This document shows positions 26,901 through 39,787 of a DNA stretch of 64,000 nucleotides, piece by piece (the first letter of the stretch is position 1; each line of letters begins with the position of its first letter). The position numbers were made by a program, and so were the translations under genes. Under the pieces are notes generated by a model that searched no databases, was not told the origin of the DNA, and saw only the letters and a program-made list of their open reading frames with translations. Origin of the DNA: Phallusia fumigata (Eukaryota > Chordata > Ascidiacea > Phlebobranchia > Ascidiidae); the NCBI GenBank assembly GCA_008931825.1, contig QXVZ01024819.1:33861-97860 (forward strand), given 5' to 3'.

Positions 26901-29900
26901 AAGATATGATTGTGGCATGTCATCATTATGGGTGTCATGCGTCCCGTTAACCCAATTAGCTTTTGTGGTTGCCCCCCACAAAAAGGTATAATTATGGGTC
27001 CCCTTCCACGAAGGGGACACATATTGTTTTTACTCTGTTTTTTTCTGTCTAACGCGAGTTTGTTCCCACGTTTTAGTCATGAAGGAGTCGTCCAAATTTC
27101 TTCAAATTTTCACACATGATAGATGTGTATCTGAAGTTGTGCACTGTCAACTTTTTACCCCAATTCACCCATCGGTTCACCCACAGGCCCCNNNNNNNNN
27201 NNNNNNNNNNNNNNNNNNNNNNNNNNNNNNNNNNNNNNNNNNNNNNNNNNNNNNNNNNNNNNNNNNNNNNNNNNNNNNNNNNNNNNNNNNNNNNNNNNNN
27301 NNNNNNNNNNNNNNNNNNNNNNNNNNNNNNNTTTGACATTGAGATTGAAATTGACATGATGTAGGAAATGATTTAGTTAAATTATAAATGGAAATCTTTA
27401 CTTTTAAATTTGTAAAACTGATTATTAAACCGATAACCTTCTAAAAACATCACTACTATTCAGAAATTGCATGTGTGTGGGGACCCATATGTTTATGCTA
27501 GCAGAAACAATCATGTTATAAAATGCCAAGGGAATTAGGGACCCAATGTAATGTGGGTATTGAAAATATATCCAACATAATAAAGAAAATGGTATATGTG
27601 GAGAACATCATTTTGAGGGGGTCGTGTATGTGGAATGAAAATATGGAGAACGCCACCTCTCTAGTATTATTAAACATTTTGTATGCTTTCACACAGAATA
27701 AAATCAGACAAGCTTTCCACAACAGTGCTTGCCCCACCTTTTTCAGCTAATAGATTGAGAATTAAACAAATTTCCTTTCTAAAACACTATTTTTGAGGTG
27801 GGGAATTATTACCCACTTTCTGAATTTTTTAAAATTAGTTCATCCCAAACAAATTTTTTAAACTGTTACAAGAACAATTGTGGGCCAAATAATTGAAATT
27901 CCTGAACCTGTGTAAGCCTGCAGAAACAATTATGTCATGAAACATTTGTAGTAAATAAATAATAGTGCAAAATAATAGTTTTAAATCGGATAATAGTGCA
28001 TGTGGAGTGGTAGCATGGTAAAGTCAACCTTTTAGATGTTAAAATGTGTACAATAAAATGTATAAAAGTAAATTTTTGTAAATATTTTTATGGTCAATAC
28101 TTCTTTGTAGGAAAGCTAATACTTCATTCCTCATCTGATAAATTGGTAGCGGAAGACACAAACATACCCACAGTACCTATTGATGCTGTTGGTAGTGGGG
28201 TCTGTTACAATTCACCTACTACACCCACCAAGGAATGGGACTACTTTGATGTTTTTGTATCCCATGTTGTATCTCCTGGCGCTTTCATGATTCAAGTTAT
28301 CGGAAATGAAACAACTTTGGCTTTGGATCACCTTATGGATCAAATGGAAAAGTGTTACTCGAAACAAGAAGGACAATTTTACAGGTTTTATTATTGTGGA
28401 CTTGTGGTAGATCTGCATTTAAAGTCGTGGCCTTTGTACTTTTTGCTGCTGATCTTTATCAGCATAATAAGTAAAGCTAACCACACAAAAGTAAGCAAAA
28501 ACTATACTGTGAAAGATGTCGCTTAACTGCTCATAAAGATGTCTGGTGGTGCAACTGACAGTTTCATTAAATAGGTTTTTAAATGTAGAATATCAAATTT
28601 AAATATTGTAATATTTTTAGCTAACTGACCAGGCAAATCGTTAGTAATAGTGCCTTGATGTCTAATAAGTTTTTTAAAACAGGAGGGTATCAGACTCCTT
28701 ACAAAATAAAGTTAACTCCAGTCATTATAGTAAAAGCTAGCGATGCACCGAATCGCATAAATAAGGTTTGGACCAAAACCGAATATTCGTCAGTTTTTTC
28801 CAAATAAATTCGGCCGAATCATATATGACGCCACGCGATTCTGTACGCTACGCTTTTGACATAATCAAATGAGCTTTGCAGTCAAGCAAAACAGTGGTGC
28901 CACAACAGGATAGTTGTATTATTATCGTAGTTCAGTGGGTTTTAATGTTGCCTTGGCCGTTGTTAACAGCTTCCAAATAAACTACTGATCTTTTGCCGGG
29001 AGTGGACAAAACAATAATCCTTTTATAAAATCCAGTTGACGCGATAAAAAACATCTGACCATCAAGACCTCGTTTTTAAAATGTATATGGCGTTAGCAAT
29101 CATAAATACAATAACTTGCCACAAATAGCAGCAAAAATACCCTATTTAACAGTTTTGTTACGTAACTGCACAATCATAAATACTTTGTTACATTTTTTTA
29201 TCGTTACACATTATAGTTACACTGTAGTTTACACTGTAGTTAGGCACATTAGTTACACTGTAGTTAGTCAGATTGTGTGGTATGTAATTAGGCGAAATAG
29301 TATGTGTTGCGCCTGAAATACAAACACCGTTTTCTAGAACAATATTTCTCTGATCGTAAAAGTTCAGTTTTGGCCGAATCGCAACAAATTATTCGGCTGA
29401 AACCGAATCTTCGTCAAAATCGTCGATTTTTCATAAAACACATTAATAAACATGACTTTTTGTTGTTATTTACACCCACAGGCCTTTCCCGGTGTAAGTT
29501 GTGCTGTGGATGTTATATTAAAAAACTGTTTTTGTTCTTAAACAATAAACTCAATCAAATTAAAACATTGCAGCTTACTGATCTGTATTCTTGTGTTTGT
29601 TTTGTAGAATGCCTCTTCATTTAATCCATGTCGGGCAAATATGTGCCACAATTTATCATGGGGATAAAAACTGGAACAGAGCAATTGTTACTAAAGAACC
29701 AGAGGCAAGTTTGTCCTATATACATTCCAGATCAATTTGTCATTTTTTAAATCAAAAGCTAGTCAGTAGTGGATCGACCTTTTTAAAGGGGGCCACTCAT
29801 TGTCTTTACTGTTTTCTATCTCTAAACTTAAATATTTGCCCTGTCATCTGTTTGAATTGAAAAACTCATAGCAGCATTGGCTTACCACTAGCCCATGCGT

Positions 29901-32900
29901 TTTTAAATTGGATGGAATTTTGACAGACTGTGATAGGTCATTATGAGTCTGTTTCGTGTAGTTAATGTAACTTCAGACACTATGTTTTAATACCAAAGTA
30001 CCAATGTGTTCTAGGTGCAGAAACAGTAACACAGTGAAGATCAGAAGTATTTAGAGGAAAGAAAACCAATATATATGAATAGTTTGGGGGGTTTTAGTAT
30101 ATGTGGAACAGCAATTATTCCAGCCTACTTTTTGCTATGTGTTAAAGTTTAAAATGTTGGCTGTAATTCAGCTCCACAGGCCTGGTGCACAATAATATTT
30201 ATTTCTTCAATTGTAAAAAACAACGTTACAATAAAATTTCATGGGTTTTATGAGATTCGTAACTGCCTGTCAGTGTTTGGATTATTATTGTGTTAATAAT
30301 AAAAATAAACATTGTTTTTTGTTTTTCTGCCAACATCTAGCATTTTACATATTTTCATTGTTATATTATCAAACAATATCAAATATTTTAGTGTGGATTT
30401 GTTGAAGTTCTATATGTGGACTACGGAGATGTTGCATCAGTTTCAGTTCACTCAATCTTTCTGCTCAAAACAAGTTTCCAGGTATTACCAGCTCAGATGA
30501 TTCGAGCTCGACTGTCGCATCTGCAACCAGTCGATATGGAAAGGTGGCATTCTGATTCACGGAGGATCATGCTTGAATTGTGCCGTGATAAAAGCCTGGT
30601 AGCGCTTGTTACTGGTAGGCAGATTATTATCATTCATGCCATATGGGTTGGAAATAGAACAAGTTGCTAATGTTCTGCTTTATTTATTTTTTTCACATTT
30701 TTTTTTTTTTCGTATTACATTTTTTTGGCATAACTCATTTTAGATGTTGATGATCGTGGAGTTCTTTCACTTTTGATTTGTGACACAAAGCAGTCTGACA
30801 CAGTGGATATTTATATCAATGATGTACTGATTGAGAAGGGTTTGGCCATATATGTGGATGACAGTTCAACTCTCGAGGAGCGAAAAGCAATAAAAGATGC
30901 ACTACATAGTCAGCAAGGAGATCATGAGGTAATTATGGTCAAAAAATTTCCAAAATTTTATTTCAGAACACAATTTAGCATTTAAAAAATTGTGTTGTAT
31001 TTTTGTTACCTAAAACATGTGTGATAGCACAATGTAATGACTATTTTTGACTGAACAGTGAGTACTTACATGAAATGATAGGTGCTTGATCAAACCTAAA
31101 GAATTATTATTGGGAAATCCACTTGTAAGAATGATCTTTTTGTTTTGTCACTGCTGGTACGCTTTATACTTGTTTATTTGCCAACAGCAAGAATACCAAG
31201 TTATCGCAACTCCAGCAAACACAGCTGTGGCAAGTTCAACGAATGGAGCTACTTCATACCACAATGATGAGCCACCTCCATACGAACTTCATGATCCTGT
31301 TACAAACCTCCCATCTGCATCTGGTTAGTGCTTTGAAACAGCTTAGTTAGGCTATTGTGTTTCCATTTACAAGATCTAACATTAAATAGTCACAAAATAC
31401 AAATTAACAGAAGGTTACTAACAGAAGAGCTGTCTTTCATACCAAGTTCAGTTGTTTTGCTTTGCTGCCTTCACATATATGAACCAACATCAGACTAGCG
31501 TAGCAATCAGCACTACTAAGTGTAATCACATATAAATTTTATCATAATAAAATTAACAGTTTAATTTAGCTTAATATTTTCAGTTTAAGCACTTGTAGAT
31601 CACCTATTTATAAGCCTGAAAATTATTTTGACACCTTCAGAAGAGCCTTTATTCTGAGTTTTTAGGAACTACATCAGTTTCAGTTTCTGAAAGAGTGTGT
31701 TTATTTTACCAGCCTCAGAAACAGCCTCATTGTGTCGAAAGCAACACGAAAAAAGTATTTTTCAAGATCCAGGTTATATTTTGGAGAGATACATTCCCCC
31801 ACCACCTGGTTTCAATTCTTTCAATGTTTTGGGAAAAAAAGATTCTCATCCCAGTTTATCAGGTTTTACCGAGCAAACAGTTAGACAAAAATTAGAAAAA
31901 GTAAAAACACTCTAAACTCTTTATTTGAAGGAACTGTTTTCGAGATGAAGGTATTTTTCAACAATTAAATGTAAATAAGCATGTTTAAATCTTGACTTTA
32001 CAGTTAATTTAGTTATTTATAGGTCAGCTATGATAAATGTGATCAACGAATATATTGACAGGTCATACATTTACTGCATACATATCATAGATATAAATTT
32101 GTTTCTGCACCTATTCTTTCAAACTACATTAATACTTTCATTTCAGAACAAAAACTTATTAAACAATGTGACCGGGATGATCCTGTAGAAATTCATCAAT
32201 TTTCAGGTATTGTTCTTTACTGCCAAGACTTACATCGGGTTTGGGATGTAAGTTTGCAGTTGGTATAAAAATTATGTGATTTTTATTCTTCAGAAAGTCT
32301 TACTTTTCATGTGATCAATTACGAAGGCAATTTGTTGATAACAAGTGCTGAAATTTCTGCTATATTTCGCCCTAATTCTGCTGATATACTTCTTCCATTG
32401 CTTTTAATGAAACAACTTCATTTTGAAGAACTTGTATTAACAAATGATGGCACTCATTCGAAACTGTTTGCTGAACTGGAGAAGCACAGGGTTTGTATTT
32501 TTTAAAGGTTTTTTGGTAGTTGGTAGCTACTGGATATGTTGCATGTTGTGCGGGGACAAGTATAAAATGTTTACCATTATTTTTGGGAAATAAAATTACT
32601 TTACCTGTCCTAGAAATATTTAAAGTGACATTTTTGCAGTTGTACACAAAAATCAAAATATAAATTTTAACTCATTTTTTCAGGTCAAGGGAGCGGTTGT
32701 TAATGGTATTTTGCGTCAGTTTGTTACTTTCTACCAAGTATGTGACATTCCAAGCATAATCGTTGACCTTGGATATTCAGAAAGAACCGATTTATTGGAT
32801 TTTTTCAACCAAATTTTAAACAAATCAAACAATAACACACTTCAAGGTTTGTTGTGAGCAAATATAGCAGTTTTTTAGTAATTTAAGATTTTTTAAAGAG

Positions 32901-35681
32901 GCTATATCCTCAACATTTTTTTACTTTTTCGGTGATAGATATCAAGTCTTTGTGCTGCTAAAAAAGTAATCTGAAATATGATAAACATAAATTGAGAAAT
33001 TTATTGCATTTTTTGTCAATGTTATTGTATACATATTTGTACATTCATTTTTTTAGTTTATTCCATTCTCAGTCCAGGAAAGTAAGCAGTAGAAATACTG
33101 TTTAGCTTTATATCCATCGAAAATTTTGATAATGAAGTATTTTTTTATGTTAGTTACGAAACCAGCGCCACCATGTGTCAAAATTGCCCCAGTTAATCAA
33201 CAAAGTATCTCAAGTTCATTCACCACAAAACAACAAATCCATTCCTCTGCCACAACTTCACACTACGCAGACAGTGAGTCTTCATCGCCTGTCAGAAAAA
33301 AATCACCCTCACATGAAACTAATCAGTCATCATCATTGAGTGATGGTGGTAAAAATCAAGAAAGAGATGGTGGAACAGAAATTGTTGTTGATAACATTGC
33401 TGATTTTAAATTCCTAATTAAGGATATGAATCCTGATATCTTGAAGGCCCTGAATCACAACATGACAATGAAAAGGTACGGAAAAAGACCACATAAATTA
33501 GGAAACAATTTGGTGCAATAAAACAATAAGTCATATCTGTATTCACATGAGCATTTAGATTTTTCCTAAATTTTTGCACAAAATATGCCACAAGTTTACC
33601 TGTGATCAAAAATAATAAGACACATAACTACTGATATTGATTTTGCTTTGGAAGACTATTATTTGCCGACAGCCTATATAAAGTGTTGTCTTTAAACTTG
33701 CTAATTCGGCTTATTCAATATTTTTTGTCTAGCAAAATCCACAAAAATGTTTATGTCAGTGGTCTATAATTTGTTTTGTGTTCTTGTTTTAGGGAGGCCA
33801 TGCTTAATCAGCTCATGACAAACCCTTCTAAAGATCTTGTCTCCGAATTGGAAAAGGTGTTTTTGCAATTGAAACTGGTTGAGCAAGTTCTTCAACAGAA
33901 AGAAGATGCACAAAAAGATGTCAAATGCAAACCAAAATTTTCTAGTGAAAACAAGATTGAACCAGCAAATGTCAACATTGTCCCCACATGTGTTACCAAG
34001 CCCTCTCCTGCAAGCCCCAGGGTTCATGGTAGTATTTGTTGTTTTCTAGAAACTAAGATGCTTGCTAATGACTAAACTAACGAAATAAATGGATTTAGTT
34101 TTCAATTCAAATTTGTTTAAACAGCAAACTGTCCAAACTTCTAATCTTTCAAACCATTTTTCTGGCTTAAGTTGTGTTACGAAAAAGTTACCAACTTTTT
34201 AAATTGCAAGAAAAAAGATTGAAATAAAATTATTAAATATTTTACAATGCTGCTCTCAATTCAAGCACAGTTATATTTTATTCCATAATAGTGGTTTGGT
34301 ATGTTGTATCAATATAACAATGTTTTTTATCATTTTTGTTTCCAGATGTATTTAGGTCTGAAGATTGTTTGGGAGTTATACCCCCTGTTCAATCCCAACC
34401 ACTTTCAAATATTTTTGCATCAATGTCTTCTTCATCGACTACAAGGTGATAAATCTTTCTGTTTTATTTTTAGTTGGTTTTGTTTCTTTGCAACTTATAT
34501 CTACATGGTTAGAGGTGATTCAATTAGTTTCAAAAGTTTATTTTCCATTATCAGGGTTGGATCACTTCCATGATTTTATATCAGGGTTTGGCAACTTTTT
34601 AAATGCAGCATGCCAGTTTAGAAATTATGACAAAATGGTAATGACCAACATTTTGTGTGTAGTAGAGGTTCGTACCAACTGATTTAAATAATATTCAGAA
34701 AGCCGGTGGATGTTTAATCTGATCCTTTCACTACTTACAATACTTTTAATACAGACAATGTAGTAGTTTTACCGACATTTAACTGTTTTGGAATATGAAC
34801 TCATAAATCATATGGTGTGTCAAAAATAATCATCTTGTGTGCCAGGGGTTGACAATCCCAATTTTTTAATTACATTCATACTGTCAGCAAAAGTGTACAA
34901 CCAGAAAACATAAAAAAACAAACATTTATACGTGACTGATTTTACAGCCTACATTAGGGTAAAATTGCTCTGAATTACAATAGCAAATGATTTCAATTTT
35001 AATTCCTGGCCTCTAATATGTGTAAGCAGAAAATACTTGATGGATTTGACTTAAAATGTGGTGAATGAAAACTGTGTTTTAAATTAGTTTGTTTTGTGAA
35101 AAAAAAAATTCTTCACAAATTTACGACAAAATTAGTGTTAAAAATGTGTCAAAACATTTGAAAACATTTTTTGTTAAAGAAAATATTGTTTTCCACTAAA
35201 ATAAATTTTGTGGACAAAACTTTTTAGTTAAAAACTTATTTTTTAATATTCAGCCAAGGCAAAAAGTGTTTTAACAAGTTAGGTTGTATGAAATTTTGTA
35301 ACATCACTTAGCAATCCGAAAAAGCTAATAATCCTTATGACTGACCTAACTTTGTATGCTCAATTTTTCAGTGCTTTGACGGTGAAATCACCCCCATTCA
35401 AACCAACACCTTCATCCCGTAATATTGTTCGCTCACTTGTTCACCCAACTGTCACTGTTGCCCCAATAATGGCCCCTCAGAATACTGGACCAATCCCGTC
35501 TGCTCCATGGTACTGTGTCAACTCAGTTGGATATACCCCAAGACCAGTGATGCAACCCAACGCAATGGAAGTAGTGTTACCCCCAAATACCCCCCTTGCC
35601 CCAAGAACCATGAATCCATACGGTCTGTACAGGCAGGGCGTTTGGGTCCCGACCCATTTTCCACCAAATAATGTTTCTTAA
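23994..35681 (+). CDS. TDRD5: TDRD5-like LOTUS and Tudor domain protein, sixteen exons
   Basis: TDRD5 is a germline protein of nuage needed for piRNA-pathway transposon silencing in mammals. Exons join in phase to 1342 residues: 23994-24066, 24542-25831, 26477-26689, 28111-28384, 29608-29704, 30392-30614, 30744-30928, 31188-31323, 31713-31862, 32147-32206, 32294-32490, 32684-32846, 33154-33475, 33793-34028, 34346-34445 and 35372-35681. LOTUS folds lie at about 10-92 (VKKVIRSLLIS as in TDRD5), 128-204, 371-447 and 463-533. A Ser/Thr-rich linker covers 247-325. One extended Tudor domain spans about 555-780, with HVGQICATIY...WNRAIV then VEVLYVDYGDV. The rest (about 785-1342) is low-complexity and Pro/Ser-rich with a conserved-looking stretch around 900-1010. 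Exon 5 ends at a GC donor. Mammalian TDRD5 has three LOTUS domains. TDRD7 is the alternative family, but it carries several Tudor domains. Confidence 0.88.
26770..27990 (+). repeat. Intronic repeat with hairpin GTCCCCTTC/GAAGGGGAC, interrupted by the assembly gap
   Basis: This stretch of TDRD5 intron 3 shares several blocks with a repeat at 51471-52560. They are the perfect hairpin GTCCCCTTC-CAC-GAAGGGGAC at 26999-27019, the block TGTTTGATGG...ACAGCTGG-AGATATGAT, and the distal motif AGCAGAAACAATCATGT at about 27499. A second, diverged distal motif (GCAGAAACAATTATGT) lies at about 27911. The 140 unknown bases fall between the hairpin and the distal motif, where the other copy has a minisatellite. 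Confidence 0.6.
27192..27331. other. Assembly gap of 140 N
   Basis: Unknown bases lie inside intron 3 of the TDRD5-like gene. Flanking exons join in phase without it, so no coding exon need be missing. Confidence 0.98.
28739..29440. mobile_element. Probable degenerate hAT-type element in TDRD5 intron 4
   Basis: The left end GATGCACCGAATCG followed by repeated ATTCGGCCGAAT and ACCGAAT motifs resembles Ac-like hAT MITEs. Similar CCGAAT motifs recur at about 29372-29410. I cannot see an inverted right terminus or target duplication, so the boundaries are approximate. Short repeats of TTACACTGTAGTT lie inside at about 29216-29267. Confidence 0.4.
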
Positions 35682-38671
35682 GTTGCTTTTAGTTATTTTT
35701 AATGTTTTTTGCAACATCTGGGTTTAAGTATCGTGACATTTTTGTGCCGGACTGCAAAGTTTACGTTTTTCATGAGTTCAAATAATGTGGTTTTTCGGTC
35801 GTTGTCCGTTTTCTTTTTGCTCAATGTTCCCATGCATTTCTTTTAAAAGTAAAATTCGTTTCATTATTTTAGAAACAGCGAAGTGGGCCCGGCATGCTGC
35901 TCCTTCCAGCTTGAAATGGACAATAAGGCACAGACTTGTCGCCAGAACGGCCGAGTACAGACAAAAAAAATCGAATTTGGATAGTTACGGGTTCCATCCA
36001 TTGAACAAATTTTAAAAGTTCAAGATACTGTACATATGGTATAAAACGTGCTAACTGACAAAAAAAGGTCGAAAGAGTTTGCTGAAAAGCGGTTTTCGGA
36101 ACTTAATGACAGTGGCGAATATAACAGCAGAAAATCTGTTTCTGAACAAACTATTTATTGAAACAACAAATTTCGTTGCGGTTCGGTACAATTTAATGGG
36201 TTTATGGAATTAGTTTGTTACTATGCGCGTTGTCTTTGACCTGTACTAGAGCTCTTGTTTCAAACTTTGAAACTGAAGAGGATTTGAAGCAGCTGCTGTG
36301 ATCCGGTGTACATCGAGCAAATGGCTTATGCAAACGGAGTACGAACAGCAAGCCTAAAACGGACTTAAAAGCCGCTTAAATTTAAACAAAACGACTTAAA
36401 TTCATTTTATTGGAAAAGTTTCAATGATGGTTGCTGTTATTACAAGCAAGGATGACGGTAAGTAGCCTACTAAGTTGTGTGTACCTCATTGTAAAGGGCG
36501 TACCGTTCTATTGGAAGATTTTTGCTCCGTACCGTGTTGCCATCCGTAGTCGAAGACCGCAGCAAGTACAGTACAAGTTGTGTGTAGCTTGTTGCAAAGG
36601 GCGTACCAGATCCTTTTGATGATCTTCGCTGCGTGCCGAACTACTGTGCTTGATTATCAGCGCAAAATGCTTAAAACTGTGCTTAGCATACACAAGCAAG
36701 AAAAAAGAAAACGGGGCGTCAAATGCTGAAAAACAGCAGTTGAGATGAAACAAGGTGCGCGTAGCATCCAGGTAAATATCGGCGATTAAAAGTAGCGTGT
36801 GCAACAATCGCCCAAGCATTGAGCTCCTATCTGTGGTCTTGAATGTAGAGAGATTTTTACAACAAAAGCCTTACACAAACTTTCGTGTTCATGACATTTA
36901 CAGTTTTAATACAAACTCTTTGGCGGTTTTGTTTTTAGTTGAAGTAGGCCAGTTGCAAGATTGTTACATTGCTGTATCTTTGTTAACTTTCCTTTTCGCT
37001 TAACCCCGATTTATTTGCTAGATAATTTGCTCGCTCACTGGGCCCAGACGGTTAACACTTTTTGCCGCTGATGGCGCGCAAGTTTAGAATGAACCTGAAT
37101 AACCCCGGCTAACAATTGGCAATCGATGTCCGCAAGAACGCGGTTGAACTGTGAGCAGCCCAGATTACAACCAAAACAGCGGCAGCACCAGACGAGACGT
37201 GATAATTCTTGTCAGTGTTACCACAATTAAGCTACTAATATAATCTATTAACTAAGAGGTAGAGCAGTAGCGGAACCAGAAGCTAGTATTGCATTTGTTG
37301 TTGACAATACCCGTTATGAATTATATTTACCCGCAAATTCAACACTTGCTTTTATCCTAGAGCGGTCGTGCTGACCAACGGTTTACTTCTTACTTCTTGC
37401 TCCATGCAGGAGCGCTATAATGCGTTTTCTTATTTCTTGTAGGCTTGATGTAAATTAGCATACAGTTTTATTTTCAAGGTAAATACACTTGTAATGTCGA
37501 TCATAAAAAACTTTCATTTTTAAGTCACACTTTATGAGGTCTGTGACCTACTTGAAAACTGCTGGCAAAATGACGGCAATCTTTGTTTCTTATTTGGCTA
37601 ATACGTCTTTATTTTTTCAGCTCATTATAAGCATAGGTACTTAAAGTTTTAATGAGGAAATACAGTGGTGTCAAAATCCTATTAGGCCAACAAGAAATGG
37701 CTTATTAAACGATCATGCATAATTAGATTTGGTCTACAGTCATCAACACAGAAGGGAAAGCTAAACAGCTATGTAGTGTGTTTTTCTAAGGCATGCCCTA
37801 TATTGATACAAGAATCGCAGTTAAGGTGTCTGCAAAACACCTCTTTTTTGTAACTCCGTAGTAAACAAAAGGTCAAAATGTTCAAATGTAATTGTTTTTT
37901 TATCGCCAATGAGTTGTATGGAATATCCATGCTTTTGCAAAGGTGTGGATTGTTGTTACATCACTGCCAGTGGAGCCGACTTTTTGTAGCGAAAGGACTT
38001 TACAGTCAATACGACAAATTATGTTTAAAAAATCTGCCGTTTTGATACAATTTACGACGTACCAGTTCACCAACTAACCATGGTATGATTTGTTTCGCTT
38101 ATCGATGCAGAAGTTTTTGATTGTTTGAGAAAATTTGTGTGTTTTTTTAACAATGCGTTTATCAGTTTTCCTTTAAATTGTTTTGGGTCACGTATCCATT
38201 GTCGAACACTGTTTTCACAGACGCTTTTGGGTCACAGAAGAAAAAGGCTAGGAAACGCTGTCTTAGCCGAAAACATTTTGTACATTTACAATTCACCAAA
38301 ACACAATACTCGTAGTAACGCTTCATTTTCGATTGTAACCAACGCGAAGTCTGGCGCTTTACGCCAGTCAAGTGTCGATGACGTGTTACGTATACACTAC
38401 GTCATGCGAACTCGTGAATGCCACGGTGACCTCGAGTCAGTTGGAAATGCTTGCTCACCATTTAGCTTCTCGAAAATCGTATAACTTGCACAAATATATG
38501 ACTCAACTCAAACATGGGTTCGGGTTACTGTCGGTTGAATATAAGCCATGTGATCAAAAATTTTGCCACATTTGAAAAAACTTATTAAATTCGAACAAAA
38601 GAGTTTTGTAATAATGCTTTAGTAGTTGTTTATGGTATATGACTTGTTATCAAAAATAAGAAAACAAAACA
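35682..38671. other. Gene-poor stretch downstream of the TDRD5-like gene
   Basis: No gene is recognised in about 3 kb. A diverged direct duplication of about 103-base spacing (AAGTTGTGTGTA...AAGGGCGTACC) begins at 36472 and 36575. Frames present here show no family resemblance and no conserved composition. Confidence 0.4.
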
Positions 38672-38974
38672 TTATAAGCCAAATACTCCATTTCGTTGTT
38701 TAAAATGCCTAAATACAGCACAGTCTGCTGACTGTAAAATACGTATGCCGGAATTTGACCTAGAGTAACCCCAGTGCTTCATGGTGTGACACGATTCGTC
38801 TGCGAGCTGGAGAGCCTGTGCCTTTGTTGCATCGAGAACGCCTTTTTCCTGAAGCACGAAACCAACTAAAGTAACCCGCGCTGTAAACGCCTCTCTGGTA
38901 TGGCCAATGAACAGGGAGAAAATAGCAAGGCGCAGACAGGCCTCTGAGACAGTGTATTTGATAATAACCGCCAT
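38672..38974 (-). CDS. Hypothetical 100-residue ORF, possibly a first exon
   Basis: I do not recognise this product. The first 75 residues (MAVIIKYTVSEACLRLAIF onward) have mixed composition and codon choice that look more like coding sequence than the surrounding DNA. An amphipathic segment contains FIGHTREAFTARVTLVGF. A possible donor, AG followed by GTCAAA, lies after the codons for HWGYS, so this may be the first exon of a spliced gene. It could equally be chance. The remaining residues look less protein-like. Confidence 0.3.
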   Translation of the reverse strand: MAVIIKYTVSEACLRLAIFSLFIGHTREAFTARVTLVGFVLQEKGVLDATKAQALQLADESCHTMKHWGYSRSNSGIRILQSADCAVFRHFKQRNGVFGL

Positions 38975-39374
38975 ACCACTGAAGTATTTTGAATGATAAA
39001 GGTTTACGTGAGTATGTCTAATAAGGTGTGTTGCCTTTACTACGTGTTTGAGCTAAACATGTTGTGGCAAAATGTTGCGTGACTTTAAATTCGGCGATAA
39101 GGCGCGTTTTTAGGTGGGATATCACTCATCGGCCCAGCGTTTCGGCCGTTTTGTTAGAACTAAAAAGATGTTTCAGGTTGTGGAGATTTGGTAGCAGTAG
39201 GTGTAGTTTTGACACTAGTTAAAACGTGCCTTCAAAAATGCCTGGGCAAGTGCTTAGAATTGACTACATCCGTTGTTAACTGAGTACCCTGTAAAACACA
39301 TTTAACCAACACAAACAGTGTCAAAAATGTACGAAACATATTCCTTTTTTCTAGTGTGAAACAGTTTGGACAAT

Positions 39375-39787
39375 TTACAAACAGGAAGTGGTCCACTCAA
39401 CATCCTCGTCATTTCCTTGTAACACCACATGCTTGTTGTTACCAATGCCCGAGACTTCAGACCGAAAGTGTTGCGTTGTATTGTCATTGGCAGTGGTGAA
39501 CCTTAAATTGTTTGGCACATTAGGGTAACTGTCCAGCGCAACGTTTATGTATGGCTCTAGCTACGTGCATGGTCAATTTTGTTCGCGGGTGCGTGTTCAT
39601 CAATATTGATAGATAACGATTTGACTTTTCTGTTGCTTGAAAGCCCCGGCCATATACGTGATGGCGCAACTGTATTTCCGGCGTCGGTGCGTAAAGTTGT
39701 CAATGCTACTTTGCTGCCGATTTTATTGCGTTCACAGTGACTTTCATCAGGTCTTAGGAACTTAGAAATTGGTTTACGCTTTGACAT
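39375..39787 (-). CDS. Hypothetical small protein in two exons
   Basis: Two in-phase segments, 39626-39787 and 39375-39560, would join through a 65-base intron (GTCAAA...GTAG) to give 115 residues. The N-terminal half is basic (MSKRKPISKFLRPDESH). The C-terminal half is polar and ends in an acidic QGNDEDVEWTTSCL. The second exon frame is open only over this stretch and has a coding-like composition. The splice choice is mine; the first frame also stays open across the proposed intron. I recognise no domain. Confidence 0.35.

Noticed and set aside
27073-27364. Open frames across the run of N
   Set aside because: They are artefacts of translating unknown bases.
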